Shown piece after piece: positions 23,226-34,083 of a stretch of DNA of 64,000 nt. The stretch covers positions 1 to 64,000 of the forward strand of contig JAWQEG010002436.1 of the NCBI GenBank assembly GCA_033782935.1. Direction: 5' to 3'. Each line of letters begins with the position of its first letter. Within the stretch, counting starts at the first letter, position 1. The position numbers and the translations under genes were made by a program. Source of the stretch: Petrolisthes cinctipes. Taxonomy: Eukaryota; Arthropoda; Malacostraca; Decapoda; Porcellanidae. The notes under the pieces were generated by a model. That model was not told the DNA's origin. It searched no databases and worked only from the letters and a program-made list of their open reading frames with translations.

Positions 23226-23695
23226 GTGAGAGGTCCATAATTATGTTCAATTTCATTCAAGAGGCGAAGACATTACATTTAAAAAAACAAGTCTCAATTG
23301 AGGGAATAATGGATGATGGTAGATATTCCATGGTTGACCAGTTGTGTATATAAAAGACTGAGAGTACCGGTTAACTCTTGTAATAAGAAATTGAACAAAA
23401 TTGAGATGACAACACTGTGCTTGTATAATAATTCCATAAACTTATGCTACACTTCATTAATTATACATATGTCATCATTATCTTTAGGCATCACTCCCTC
23501 TTACTTTACCTTATTTATTTACAATATGGTATATAGCTGTTTTATAAATCAATGTCCTCTTTCCCAGAATACCCGACACCTATACCAAAGAAGCCTGGGG
23601 GCCCTGTAGAGTTGCCTGGGTCTGTGAGAAGCCCAGACATACCTCCTGCCGCCCCTGGTCCCAGCAAGACTAAGCCCCGCCAGCAGTACCTTTAA
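8075..23695 (+). CDS. PTPN12: PTP-PEST family (PTPN12-like) tyrosine phosphatase, 5' partial, 11 exons
   Basis: Cytoplasmic non-receptor protein tyrosine phosphatase of the PTP-PEST group, which in animals dephosphorylates adhesion and cytoskeletal adaptors. Spliced exons give 2,024 codons, then TAA. The catalytic domain (residues 1-245 of this partial) shows YINANYIKG, DFWRM, the WPD loop (Asp136), HCSAGCGRTG (Cys168, Arg174) and the QTREQY Q-loop. HCSAGCGRTGxICAIDYxW is characteristic of the PTPN12/18/22 group. The KNRY pTyr-recognition loop is missing and must lie in exons to the left, probably outside the window. Residues 246-2024 are a Ser/Pro/Gln-rich, probably disordered tail with many YxN and PxxPx[K/R] motifs; human PTPN12 is about 780 aa in total. 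Introns after exons 5-8 are all phase 1. No premature stop or frameshift is seen. The family call is very firm; the exact orthologue among PTPN12/18/22 is less so. Confidence 0.93.
8235..8260. repeat. Poly(T) just after the first donor
   Basis: About 25 T residues, 45 bp into the intron after exon a. Confidence 0.9.
8286..8412. repeat. Palindromic element, half copy
   Basis: TTTAAAGGGG start and TCTGGAGCCACTAATTCCTC arm followed by CAAAATATTCCAAGCAACAG. The matching right arm is not visible. Related to the copies at 51940 and 57640. Confidence 0.55.
8717..8888. repeat. Palindromic MITE-like element, TTAA-flanked
   Basis: Begins TTAAGGGGAGATTCTTTTA and ends AGTTCCCCTTAA. Arms carry GGTCTCTGATTCCTCC plus TATGCCACGAAACA, and the inverse TCTGGCATAGTTAGGAGGAG plus CAGTAGCCTTCCAATCC. 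At 172 bp it would fold into one long hairpin. Lies in the intron between exons a and b. Confidence 0.82.
9261..9359 (+). CDS. PTPN12: PTP-PEST exon b (DFWRM)
   Basis: Acceptor GTTTACAG|GGT, donor GGAAAG|GTTGGT, 99 nt, phase 0-0. Encodes residues 39-71 including GPLPHTVPDFWRM and VIIMASNETEGGK, the conserved PTP motif that follows the pTyr loop region. Confidence 0.95.
9611..9699. repeat. 41-bp perfect tandem duplication
   Basis: Two identical copies of a 41-bp unit starting TCTTTTATTCCCTTAAGTAG, plus the first bases of a third, directly before the polypyrimidine tract of exon c. Confidence 0.92.
9725..9875 (+). CDS. PTPN12: PTP-PEST exon c
   Basis: Acceptor TTCCTTAG|CAC, donor AACTG|GTGAGC (ends in phase 1). 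Encodes residues 72-121, starting HKCECYW, equivalent to KKCERYWP of PTPN12, and running to the FMVRTLKI strand. Confidence 0.94.
10306..10514 (+). CDS. PTPN12: PTP-PEST exon d (WPD loop and P-loop)
   Basis: Acceptor CCCCCAG|AGGAG, donor GCGGG|GTGAGT. Residues 122-191 carry QFHYVLWPDHGVP with the general acid Asp136 and the catalytic HCSAGCGRTG with nucleophile Cys168 and Arg174. All catalytic residues are intact. Confidence 0.97.
10895..11138 (+). CDS. PTPN12: PTP-PEST exon e (Q-loop, end of PTP domain)
   Basis: Acceptor CTCGGCAG|CGACTG aligns LLRAG-RLTENLNLF with human LLKAG-KIPEEFNVF; donor AGCAAG|GTGAAA, phase 1. Encodes the last PTP helices and the QTREQY Q-loop. It then carries a DAHPYENIATDG segment with the first YxN motif (Tyr243) and YEELYVKP. 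Confidence 0.95.
11449..11547 (+). CDS. PTPN12: PTP-PEST exon f, symmetric 1-1 linker exon
   Basis: Acceptor ATTTCAG|ATGAG, donor CCACAG|GTGAGT, 99 nt, phase 1 on both sides. Encodes 33 residues rich in Pro, Thr and Lys. It can be skipped without a frameshift. Confidence 0.88.
12279..16136 (+). CDS. PTPN12: PTP-PEST giant tail exon g (3,858 nt)
   Basis: Acceptor TTCAACAG|ATTACC, donor TATGTTG|GTAAGA; phase 1 at both ends, 1,286 uninterrupted codons (residues 306-1591). Low-complexity Ser/Thr/Pro/Gln-rich, with no globular domain recognised. It carries at least seven YxN motifs (YVNA, YANC, YANA, YQNA, YNNL, YYNM, YSNL), the SH3-type sites PALPVKK and PQIPPKR, and paired STDYEVMDF and TVNYELIDN segments. 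A predicted helix near 15270-15340 contains EKLEELHTLVNNLERQ and could be a short coiled coil. A perfect CAG|GTAAGT donor lies inside at 14361-14369. Confidence 0.93.
16829..17008 (+). CDS. PTPN12: PTP-PEST exon h, symmetric 1-1, SH3-type motif
   Basis: Acceptor AACTTCAG|GAGAGG, donor CAGGC|GTATGT, 180 nt, phase 1-1. Encodes basic, Pro/Arg/Gly-rich sequence with PVAPPRIKR, a PxxPxR class II SH3-ligand pattern. The intron upstream (16137-16828) has no other coding signal. Confidence 0.88.
17036..17212. repeat. Palindromic element, diverged copy
   Basis: CTTAAGTAAGGGG at the left and CTCCTTTAATTTG at the right. The arms hold TTGTTGGCAAATTGAAGG with CACCAAACTGTGCCACAAAA, and inversely GCACAGTTGGGAGGAC with CGCTGACAACAT. 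Same architecture as 8717-8888. Confidence 0.7.
17213..20032. other. PTP-PEST intron h-i, non-coding
   Basis: About 3 kb intron with AT-rich sequence and many TACTGTA/TACAGTA strings. It contains a palindromic element at 18058 and no exon-like frame. Confidence 0.7.
18058..18195. repeat. Palindromic element, diverged copy
   Basis: TCCTGGTTCCTCCAAATTGTGCCAGAAAC-type left arm (18087-18115). The right arm contains ATCATGGCATAATATGGAGG and AATTCATAGCCTCTG. No clear TTAA borders. Confidence 0.65.
20033..20085 (+). CDS. PTPN12: PTP-PEST exon i (53-nt small exon)
   Basis: Acceptor TTGTATAG|GTTCATC, donor AAACAG|GTAATG. Joined to exon h it completes an Arg codon and reads RSSGAQDSHRQTILTAKQ, ending in phase 0. 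The pyrimidine tract is weak but the phase fits both neighbours exactly. Confidence 0.85.
20238..20480. repeat. Palindromic element with an extra half copy
   Basis: The full hairpin at 20323-20480 has TTGTTGGTGAATTGGAGGG, GATTCCTCCAAATTATGCCA and, inversely, CTTGGCATAGTTTGGAGAAA and ATTTGCCAACAATAGAATC, ending CCCCTTAAG. A second left arm (20238-20310) precedes it, suggesting a nested or tandem insertion. Confidence 0.82.
20481..22180. other. PTP-PEST intron i-j, non-coding
   Basis: AT-rich intron of about 1.7 kb after the palindromic element. No further exon or structural RNA signature is seen. Confidence 0.65.
22181..23120 (+). CDS. PTPN12: PTP-PEST exon j (Pro/His-rich plus acidic-aromatic module)
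   Basis: Acceptor TTGTGTGCAG|ACTTGG (phase 0), donor GAATATA|GTAAGT (leaves one base). 313 codons. It starts TWPLSDDEPPPAIPAKT (PxxPxK motif), then a Pro/His tract and an Asn/Thr run encoded by AAC triplets. A more complex block follows: SDSSDDEGIFHKFTAPNF and LRKWRTN (22655-22730), then FGKLRQNSKTVAANFKSYL (22890-22945). These blocks look less random than the rest of the tail and may be conserved short modules. Confidence 0.92.
23195..23223. repeat. Poly(A) tract in the last intron
   Basis: About 29 A residues, 75 bp after the exon j donor. Confidence 0.9.
23300..23412 (+). repeat. Dispersed repeat shared with 47518-47632
   Basis: Sequence containing GGATGATGGTAGATATTCCA, GGTTGACCAGTTGTGTATA and AAAGACTGAGAGTACCGG recurs in diverged form near 47520 in the same orientation. 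Confidence 0.7.
23568..23695 (+). CDS. PTPN12: PTP-PEST terminal exon k
   Basis: Acceptor TTTCCCAG|AATACC completes a Lys codon. 42 residues follow, beginning KYPTPIPKKPGG and ending KPRQQYL, then TAA at 23693-23695. No homology to the vertebrate C-terminal PSTPIP-binding box is evident. Confidence 0.9.
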
Positions 23696-26600
23696 CTCTC
23701 CCACTCCACTTTACAGTAGTATATATATATATTTTTTTTTATGGCTGATGGTAAGTGCCCAGAGTCAATATCATAACCAAGTCCCAACTAGAGTCTGTTT
23801 TTTGTTTTCCGGCTGACTTTAAATATCCACAGCCATTGTCATAGAGTTTTTCTTTCTACATCTTAATTGGCTGGTACTGTATATGGCTGCTAACCTCGGG
23901 GATGCAAATTTCAACACATCTTGGTTATCATCCTTCATACCGGTGAGAAAAATGCAAATTATGCCATACACATAGTTCATAAGGGGACAGGACACATTCA
24001 GAGGGGATCACTTTTTGTATGATATCTTTTATTTGCTCTTGAATATTACCTGTTTTTATGTATCTAAAAAATAATATCTGTAAACTGTCTTCATCCTCTT
24101 CTGCTTCATTACTCCTTCTCCTCCACCTCCATCTCCTACTTCTCATGCATTTTCATCAGGTTGTGTACTGCTGAACGGAGAAGTATCTGATTTACTCAGT
24201 TAATATGTTGTTAGGTTATGGTTAATGTTTATTGCCTGGTGATGAGTTTTATAATGGACTTAAATTTTTCATAGTTCATTGGTGGCACTGAATTTAGTTT
24301 GTTAGGGTCCATCTGTTGCTGCAGTCCCTGTTGTTCCATACTACAACATTGTATCCTCTGCTTTTTCCTTTATTCCTCATCTCACACTAACCAATGTGTT
24401 CCAACCAAACTGATTGAGAATGACTGTTGACTCCACATGAAAGTAATGTACTTTACTGTAATATACAATGATATTTACACAAAGTTACAGTAAAAAAATA
24501 GATTTATACAGTAATGTATTATTGTCCATAACAAGGCCTATAAAGTAATGGCGATGGCCAGTTCACAAACAAAAGAGAAGAGAAATTCTGACCAGATTTT
24601 GTATTTTGTTCTCACAAATGTATCATTACATGTTGTGTCTATGTGGTGGGAACTGTATATCTAGGTCTTTCAATTCAGTGCCTTGGATGAGCATCACTGG
24701 TTCAGAAATTGATTGTTTGGGAGGACTGCTCTATTGAGGTTCTGAAATATAGTATGATAATAACAAGAACTGATGAGATGTAAAAGTTTGGTGGCCTGAA
24801 GGGGGAGGAGAGTGATAAAGCCTGACATCTGTTTCTTTTGGCTTATGATAGATATTTTGTTAAGAGCTTTATGTAATGACTAACCTCTGGGTGGAAAGCC
24901 TCTACTAATTACTTATAGCCTTCAACATATCAGCTGTGGACATTTACCATCAGCCTGAAAACAAACATAGATTGTATTGTGAATGTGACAAATATTTCCT
25001 TGAGTATGCTGAGCTAGCTAAAGCTTTCTGTCATTAGCCAAAGCAAAATAGGAATGCGCTGAATTTACTCAAGTAAAGATAACTTTAATTTCAAATGTGT
25101 ATGACTGTTCTCTGCCTGAGTTCAGCAAAATTACATACTGTACACATTTACCACAGGGAAACACTTATGGGTTCCGTGCAGACTCTATGAAACTGGCAAC
25201 AGTTAATGGTTTGCTCCAGAGGTCTCTCAGTGTGGTTTTATTAAGGTGTTTGATAATTTGTCTATTGTTTCCTAAACCAGAATATGGAAATGCCAGATGT
25301 ATTGCAGGGGTTATTATGAAGATCACAAAGTTGTTTATATACAGAATGTAAAGGTTGTCAGAAAAAGAAGTTAGACACCATCTTGTATGTGAATGTCTCA
25401 GTCCTGATCTCAGATGCCATAACTATTCTGTAGTGTATTTTTCATTTTGGCGGTACATGATGGTGCCTCTAGTAGCTAATTGGCTCTCACATAATGGTAA
25501 ATTAATATTGATATATCACAGATATAATATATAGCTATTAATAATACTTATACTAATTGGCCAATATGTATGTAACATATAAATGTTGATTTTAAGTGTT
25601 GAGTTTGGTGTACAGTTATGAGCCTTTATTTCCAGCTTTTCCATGATGGATGAAGTGGATTATATTAAAAATTATACCTTTAAGTCCATCACAGCCTTCT
25701 TGTGTGGACTAGACTTTATGGCTCATGACTGTACTGTACTTTGTGACACTCTTACTTCCTACACAGGCCACCATATTATTGGCCATATGCGAGAAATCAT
25801 AGACTAAGCAATTAGACCCTGTATTTTGGGTTCATAAAGTATCCATGGAACTGTTGTACTTGTTGTTATTACTTAGTCTATGAATTTTTCACCATATGGC
25901 TCTTTGTCATCCAGGTGCTCAAATGTTGCTTATTATTTCAGAGCTTTCTCTTCTCTACCTTTCTTTACTTTCTCAATGAAATGTTCAGAAAACATGAACA
26001 TCAACAGATAACAAAATATGTACAGTATATAATTGAGTAAGTCATATGATATTATTGAGGAAATTTATTACATATAAATGAAAACACCAAATGAGAAGCT
26101 TTATTGAAAATATATTGCATCTGGTTATTCCTCAAAAATTGTCTGCTTTATATCTAGTTACATTACATAGCACCACTTTTGTACAGAATGTATTGCTTCT
26201 TAAGAAATGTCCTATGTAAAAGTGTAAAACTTGAATTGGTTTGATGCTGTAATAAAGTCTGTTGGCTACACAAGCTATTGACTTGACTATTGCAGGGTCA
26301 AAGATGCAACATCCTTCCTTAATCCGGTGAAACACTTCTACTAAAGCAGGAATTAGCTGCATGTTATTTGCATGAAATTTTATGTCAACAATGCTCGTCG
26401 AAATATGCTAATATTGTAGTATATAGATGCCTCTTATGAAAATGCTGTAGATTATTTCTTGTGGTAAAATTATTATGTCCTTAGGGCAGTTGTTGATTAT
26501 TGTAAATACAGTAAATTATGGCAATTATCTTGTATACCTCTCTCTAGCTTGCAGTAAATGTCCACAACTAGTGTAAAGGCATTTGATAGGTGTTTTGTAA

Positions 26601-29600
26601 CTCCATACTTCTGAATGGTGAGCTTGTACTGTACAGTGGGCCATTGATGTAATATGTATTTTTAATTTGTGTCGATTAACGGAAGACCATTAGCTCCTGT
26701 AGGTCAAAGGGTTTGCCATGACATAAGCATAGGCAAACATTTGAAGTGAGGGACTGAGTTCAGATTGAAATGATGGATAGAAGTTTAAGTCCATATTATA
26801 TCAAGGTTCGATGTACCAAGCACAGTCAGCATTATGATGTCAACTATGTACATTTACTGTCAGCCAGTGAAAGATAGACCATAATGACGAGTCAGGTGAA
26901 TTGTCTTCCATATAAAATTTGTAAAAGCTGGCAATGGTGTATAAAATTAACCCACAAAAAGTTAAGATCCATGTAGTACAGTATTGTTCTGTAAATATAA
27001 ATAGTGATAAGTGATTAATGGAATACAGTATGTTATGTAGTGTAATTGAGTTCAGTTTAGTAGAAGGAAGAAAGGCTTGATGTTGTACAGTGTCCACATA
27101 AAGTATTCTCAGTGAAAGATTGATGGTTGAGAAAGTAAACAATGTATGTGACGTGTGTTGCTTTGGTGTGTTAGCATGGGGTCTTGGTCAGTTTTCAGAT
27201 GGCCTCTGTCCTCTTTATTTTATGGTCACTGTATATTTCCTTTGAAAATAGAGTATGTAGAGATCTGTTTGGAATATATTTTCCAGTTCATTGATCAACT
27301 GCCAGAAAAATATCAGCCATAGTCAAGTTTACTGTTGTTTGTTGCAAGGTAAAAGCTTAGAGAAGTGTGTACCTTTACAGTAACATAAATTGTAGTACAC
27401 TTTACTGTACAGTATAACTAAACAGTGCACTGCTGTTCTAGACAATTAATGAATACAACACTTGTAGATATAATATTTTTATATGATGAGAAAATTTGCA
27501 GCACTTCATAACATCTTTGGATTATTACTACGACAGTTTCAGTTCAAGTTACTCTTAAATGAAAAACAATCATATACTGTATACTATAGAAACTCAACAA
27601 GATCACAGTCATAAAATGACCCTAAAATTATCTCCAGCAGCACCAATGAACATAATATTATAATATATACTGTACAACAAATTCTGTTGCTTTCCAGTAT
27701 GTGTATTTTTTCTTTGTCAGGATCATCAATGCAATTAGATATGACTTACCTGTACAGTATATGACCTGTTTTTATCATGTGAAACAGTTTGATAACTTTG
27801 AAAGAAAAACTATTTAAAATCAAATAAACTATGCATTAATAGATATGGTCTCTGGTAGACCTGTTTGTAGTACTGTATATATTTATACATTCTGTATTAT
27901 AGATCCCTAAATTATCAATGCACAGAGGGTCCAATTCGTACAACTTCAGATGTCGGCCACTTATATTTCTGTACACTTATGTTTTGGTGACCTTTCTTCT
28001 GTGGTCCAATATAATTCCCGCATATTGTGCACTGATACTTGTGGGATCTATAGTGCCCAGTTTATTTTTGTTGTAACTAAATTATCATGTTTCTTGCAAC
28101 TTAAGGAGAGTTTATTACAGTACTGTGTAGTCTGCCTTTATGTCTTGTTGGTTCAGTTTTACGAATCTGATTTTGTTAACGCTCTCTAATCTGTCTTTCT
28201 GTCTCCCTGTATTTGTTTTTATACTGTATCTGTGTGTCTATAACCTGATGCTGTATCTCACAAAGGATGGTCACAGCTGAAAAGTTTACCTACAAGCATT
28301 AATATCCCAATTCTGGAAAAAATCCTCATTTCATATTATCCCACCCACCATATCCCTGCCTCTTCCTCTTTCCAACCACTGCATATTCATTCACATCTCG
28401 TCCCTTCAGCTCCTTGACCTACCCTCCTCCTAATCTCACATGATATGATTACTCTTACCTTCTCTGTTTGCTCTCTATTTCTGAGATAAATTTGTGCCTT
28501 TGCAGGACAGTTTACCTGTGGTGAAAGGCACAAACTGTATTTATTGTATTTTAAAAGTCTGTTATATTAATAGCATAACATAGTAACTTGAACCAGTTTG
28601 CCCCAGCTTTATATAATTTGTAACAAAATTGATTCATCCAAATGACAGGTCGTGTTTTGAGCAGGAGGAGTACAGTACATTGCGTTCCACAATAATGTTA
28701 CCGTTGGTAAAGCATGTACATATTTTAATACTTATTTTAATTGACCCACACAAGTAGCTACTCATGTATAGACTTAGCAATGTGTACGCCATTTCATTTA
28801 ATTAGTTGTGCATTTCATGACAAACAATATGGTATCTGTACTTACATAAGGACTTAAATGCTAGAATGAGACCTGGTTTGTGGCAGTATTTACATGTTAA
28901 ATCATCTGGTGCTTGTTCATAATAAACTTTAGAGATGACAGCTGTTGTTTGAGGAGTTATTTCATATTTTTAAACTAATGATTTATTAAAGAAGATTTCT
29001 TTTGACACATGAAATAAATTGGTACAAACCAGAGTATGTCTTATGCCATTATTTTAGGAATAAAGTTTAAATTGTTACGAATCCCCGCAAAATTTAATCA
29101 TAATGCTAAAAAGTATTGAAAGAATAGCAAGAAAAGGATTTGTCAAATAACCTATATTGCTGGAACTGGCACACATTGAGGTATAATACGAATCCACTAG
29201 CAGTATACCAGAAAAGTCACCCTGAGCAAATCTATAACAAAGACTAGTACATGAACATCTTGTAACACCTTTAGAGCCACTATTTTCATCTTGGTCATAG
29301 CCCAGCCCAGGACTTTTCTTACATGTGACCCCAAGCTCTGCCTCAGCTCCAGGTTTTGTTCCAGTATTCAAGCCCAAAGGATTATTGGAGGGCAGACAGC
29401 ACATTGGGTATGCAAACATAATGTGCCATATGTTGAAAAATTTCAGTCAGTGCGTATTTGTAAATGTTCTAATTTGTGATTTTTCTTAAATTCATATTTT
29501 GTTGTGGTATGTTATTTTATGTTCTGACTTTGGACATACATGTAAAAAAAACTTTATAACTAGTGATGTCTAGTTGGTACAGTCTCATTCCAAAGTTTGT

Positions 29601-32290
29601 GTACCTATACAGCACAATTTGTTGAGGATTTGACTTGTCTGATACAAAACTGAACTTTGGTTATCTATATAGTTTATTTAGTTTCCTAATACAGTACTGT
29701 ACTGTAATACTACATACTATAAACAGCTTCTAATTTGTGACTGCATTGCAAACATTAAAGACTTTATTCCGAAAAGTTAGGGAGAGATTTTAAACCTATA
29801 TTATATTACGCTCTCAGCTGTATGTAAAATTTGGAGTTCACCTATACTATTGTTCTATGGTTTTTGTAGCTGCAGGGTATTAACACCTCTTTGGCCCTAT
29901 GCCAATCCCTTTCAATTCTTTAATCTCTTTCATCTTCTGTACTGGTAACTCTAGTAGCTGCAGCAGTTATGGTAGGAAAAAAGTTATAAGTATTTAAGTG
30001 CCATGGGCCATGGGTTAGGTATGACAGTAATTATTATAATGGCTTCATAGACTTCTTGCACACAGCTCTGCATCAGATACTTGAGAACCTCAAAGGTGCC
30101 TGGGTATAAGGTTTGGATGGGGCTTACTAAATTACTGGTAAGTGAAAATTATATATTTTTTGTAAAAGACATGGCCACCACCATTACCAGTACAGTGTAT
30201 GATTATCATATAACTGTATTCATATGTGTACAGTACTTTCATTGGATTTTTTTTGTATCTCATCATTATATCCTTGTATCTATAATTTTTCAGTAAATTG
30301 ATTAATTCCATTTCATTGTGAATAAAAATAATTTAGAACAAGCCATAGTCATTGCTTATTAAGTAATATTCTGTACTATAACAAGAGTAAGTACCACACA
30401 AATACTGTACAGTCCTTTATCATACACTGCAGGACTAGACTAATCTCTTAAGGATTACTGTACATCCCAAAAATCTTTGCACATACTGAGCTTTAGAAAG
30501 TTTAGGATAAAACAGAAAGATATAGGAAGTTGAGATATTATATTTAACATTTTCCCACTTTAGTGACTCACGGCACTAGACTAAACAACATTGCCTCTTC
30601 AGTTGCATTACCACTCTCATCTTTTTACTCCACTAACTCCATTCCCACTGACAATTTGAATCACTGCTAAATTTCCAAAGACAGTGACATACTGTATGTT
30701 GTGAAATATATCATGACTACAGAAAATTAATGTTCTGTAGGTAAAAGCATCATTTGAGGAGGAACCATTATTTATGATGTTTTGTCCTTATTCAAGTTAA
30801 TTAAAGGTCTAACCCAAGCCAGTTTGTCAAGAAGAACAAATGTAGTATATTGTCAGTTCATTGGATGTACTGTACATCCATAGAACATTAATGTTTCAGA
30901 AAGTTGTTAATTCTCCCCACAAAGTTACTGTTAGTACAGTAATGTTGTACTGTATGTGCCATGCCTACATGTGTGATCATATGTACTGTATGTGCATATG
31001 CTTTGTGTGTGGTAGGGTTTGATGGCAACAGATATGTAAAGTCTCCAGAATTGATTAAGTTAAATACATGTACAGTTACTGTATGGAGATTTCAGTATTA
31101 CAATAAGCACAGAAAGTCACCAGCATTTTTGCCATTAAGAAAACATAAGTTTGCCATGTATTTTTCTTTATGTTGAAAGTAATAATGAACATGCAGTACA
31201 GAAAATTAAACAAGTAAATGCAGATCCTGTACTGTATAGAATTGCATCTCTAATATTAGAAATGCAACAGTATAAAGTAATTTTAACATTGTATTTACTA
31301 TATACAAACTCTATTGCATAACTAGCACTTCCAATTACAGGTACTCCACGTATGTACTGTCTCATTTCATAACGAGAATATTTAGATATTTTAATATTTG
31401 AGAACTGCATATCAATACCAAATTCATCATAATACTAAGCAAGAAACACAAATACTTAACACACCCAAATGTATGAGGTGCAATGTCCTTATAGTGTTTA
31501 TGTATTGTACTCTGTTGTATGTATGATGTGTAATAAATCGACTCAAATCTAATCATTTGAGAAATTTTTGTACATAATTATAAGCATCAAGTGTTAGTTT
31601 TGTATTAACACTTAATATTACTGATGCAAAAAATGAAAGGAGTGAAAGGTATTTTGCCCTAAATAGAATTTTTGAGTAGAAGTACTCTAAATACTTTTCT
31701 TAAATTATTATTGTCTTATAAGTGATGGCTACTAAGTGATATATTAATGACCCATAATTTTGTAAATATTCACAGCAAGCTTTTTGTTGTACAATTCATG
31801 TTATAAATGCTTTCTTGTGATAAACCATGACTTTCATTGACCACTTTTTATAATATATATATATATCTTTAAGCATGAGTATATTTAATTAAGCATAGAG
31901 GCTATATTTATTGACAGCTGTAAAAAGTTCATTGGATGGATAATAAATATACAGAATAGGCCTAATAGGTAATAATTAGTGGATTGGAATGAACAACTGA
32001 ATTATAATTTGTACAATCATTCCACCTATAAATAAAATAAGATAAAACAGTTGCTGCGTTGAAATCTGTCAAACAAGTTAAACAACGACAAAAATAAAGA
32101 TGTTGAGGAAAAACGTGTCACTGTGTGTGTAGAGACTCGTATTTACAGCTTTATTATTATCATCTGTTGTTGGTGAGAAAGTTCTAATTAAACAGCAGTG
32201 TAAAATGGAGAAAAGAAGTCAAAAAAGAGAAAGAAGATGAGCTAGATTATACAGCTGTGGAGTGAAGAAGAAGATGTGTGTGTGTGACAG
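23696..32290. other. 3' UTR/intergenic, no gene recognised
   Basis: About 8.6 kb of AT-rich sequence after the PTP-PEST stop. The first part must be 3' UTR. AATAAA strings occur at about 26251, 28921 and 29058, but none can be singled out as the functional poly(A) signal. Open frames are short and lack coding character on both strands. TACTGTA/GTACTGTA strings are frequent. Confidence 0.6.
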
Positions 32291-32369
32291 CGTGTGTTAT
32301 ACGACAAGTGTCATTGGTAAGTAATGGATAATGACTGGTATTTTGAAGAACTTTTGGTAACTATCAAGT

Positions 32370-32940
32370 ATATTGCCCTTTTCGGTAAATTTACAGAAGA
32401 ACTGGGTTCACTATATTGTATATTTTAGTATCATTACCCACTATTTTGGACCATTCTAACACACTTTTCATCTATGGTGTTTCTCTCGGAGATGCCCCGT
32501 TTTACAAACATAATTTGGAAATTAGTATGACCTTACCTGACCTGACCTAACCTAACCTAGACCACAGCAGACTACCTGGACCTAACCTGGGCAAACTGCC
32601 GGGATATAACCGGTGTATTTTCCTCGGCAATGCCCCATTTCCAAGATAAGTCATATTCAAATGGGGCATTTTGGACCTTACTTAACCTAACCTAGATCGA
32701 GCAGACTACCGGGACCAAGCCTGGGCAAACTACCGGGACCTAGCCTGGGCAAACTACCAGGACCTAGCCTGGGCAAACTACCAGGACCTAGCCTGGGCAA
32801 ACTACCGGGACCTAACCTGGTCAAACTACTGGGACCTTACCGTGGTAAAGTACCGGGACCTGACCGGGGCAATCTACTGGAACATAACAGGATGTGGCAA
32901 CACTGCTACAAAATGGCAATATACTGGATAAATACCAACT
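32370..32940. repeat. MITE copy of the 41.5-43.2 kb family, with internal amplification
   Basis: Contains CAATGCCCCATTTCCAAG, CAAATGGGGCATTTTGGACC, CCTAACCTAACCTAG and, at the right end, TGGCAACACTGCTACAAAAT. All are shared with the cluster at 41491-43195. The 32380-32490 part is inverted relative to 42655-42770. Confidence 0.78.
32695..32885. repeat. 24-bp minisatellite inside the MITE copy
   Basis: About seven to eight tandem units of GGGACCTAGCCTGGGCAAAC plus TACC. The related copy near 42490-42555 has only about two units, so the array expanded in this copy. Confidence 0.88.
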
Positions 32941-33154
32941 TTTTCAACTTTTGTTATGGTTTCAGTAAAGTTTAAAAAGAGCCACAGAAAAGGAAACAAA
33001 AATTTCTGTCATATTTTTTGGATAAAGTACGTCTTTTAATGTATTTTAAGAAGAGTCGGCAAATATGTAGTTCATATTATTATACACAATGCCGTCATGA
33101 AGGATTCAGTTGTCGCTCTCATGTAATTATGCCACAAAATATATCTTCATATCC

Positions 33155-33310
33155 AAAGGATGCCAGGGTTCAGACTGAAAGATGCCAGAGTTAAGACTGA
33201 AGGATACCAGGGATAGGACTGAAGGATGCCAGGGATAGGACTGAAGGTTGCCAGGGTTAGGACTAAAGGATGCCAGGGTTAGGAATGTAGGATGCCAAGG
33301 TTAGGTCTGG
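33155..33310. repeat. Minisatellite AGGATGCCAGGGTTAGGACTGA
   Basis: Six to seven units of about 22-24 bp with variants (AGATGCCAGAGTTAAGACTG). It leads into TTAGGTTAGGTAAGGT. Confidence 0.88.
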
Positions 33311-33894
33311 ATTAGGTTAGGTAAGGTAAGGTCAAGTTTGTTCGACGTGTTTTCCCCCCACCCAAAACCCCGATTCCCAACTCTCTCCCCCAAGATTGTA
33401 GAGGTAAAAAAACAATGAAATAGAGGCATTTCAAGGCAATTCCAACAATAAAAAACAAAAAACATGGACACAATTGTCAACTTTTACCTATTCTGACCAT
33501 GTTTGATTTCCCCCTCTCCCAAAAGACTGGATTGAGAGGTAAACAAGTAAATAAGACATTAAATAGTTAAAATTTATATGTTTTAGAGTTAGCCTGACTT
33601 TGCCTTATCTAACCTAACCTAATCTGGGCTGGGGCAGATTACCGGAACCTAACCTGGACAAACATAGGGAGAAATCAAACATGGTCAAAATGCACTTTCA
33701 CACTGGGAAATGACTTTATAAAGCAAGTATAACCACCAATCAAAATATGAAGGAGATTGGTAATTATCTTTGGCAGTTGTCATTCTGGTAGTAACATGTT
33801 TGTTATAAAAATAAAAAATAAAACAAACTCTGTCCATTGAAAAAATAAAAGGATGAAAGAAGATGGCCCTCTGCCTGGAAGACCCTGAAAGATG

Positions 33895-34055
33895 AGGGAG
33901 AAATTGATAAGAGAGATGAGATAGCCAGCTTGAAGGAAAGGAGGGGCAGTTGAATTGTTTAAAGGTAGTGGCTGTGACTAAAGGGGCTCCAAAACCTTAG
34001 ACAGTACCTGTATTGCCAACATCATCACAGGCAGTACTCCTTCTACAGGACCTTT
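33895..34055 (-). repeat. Dispersed repeat, minus copy of 37578-37835
   Basis: GAGGGGCAGTTGAATTG, GGCTGTGACTAAAGGGGCTC and AACATCATCACAGGCAGTAC are the reverse complement, with mismatches, of segments at 37578-37835. Confidence 0.75.
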
Positions 34056-34083
34056 AAAAAATAAGCCTGAATGTTGTTGTCTT

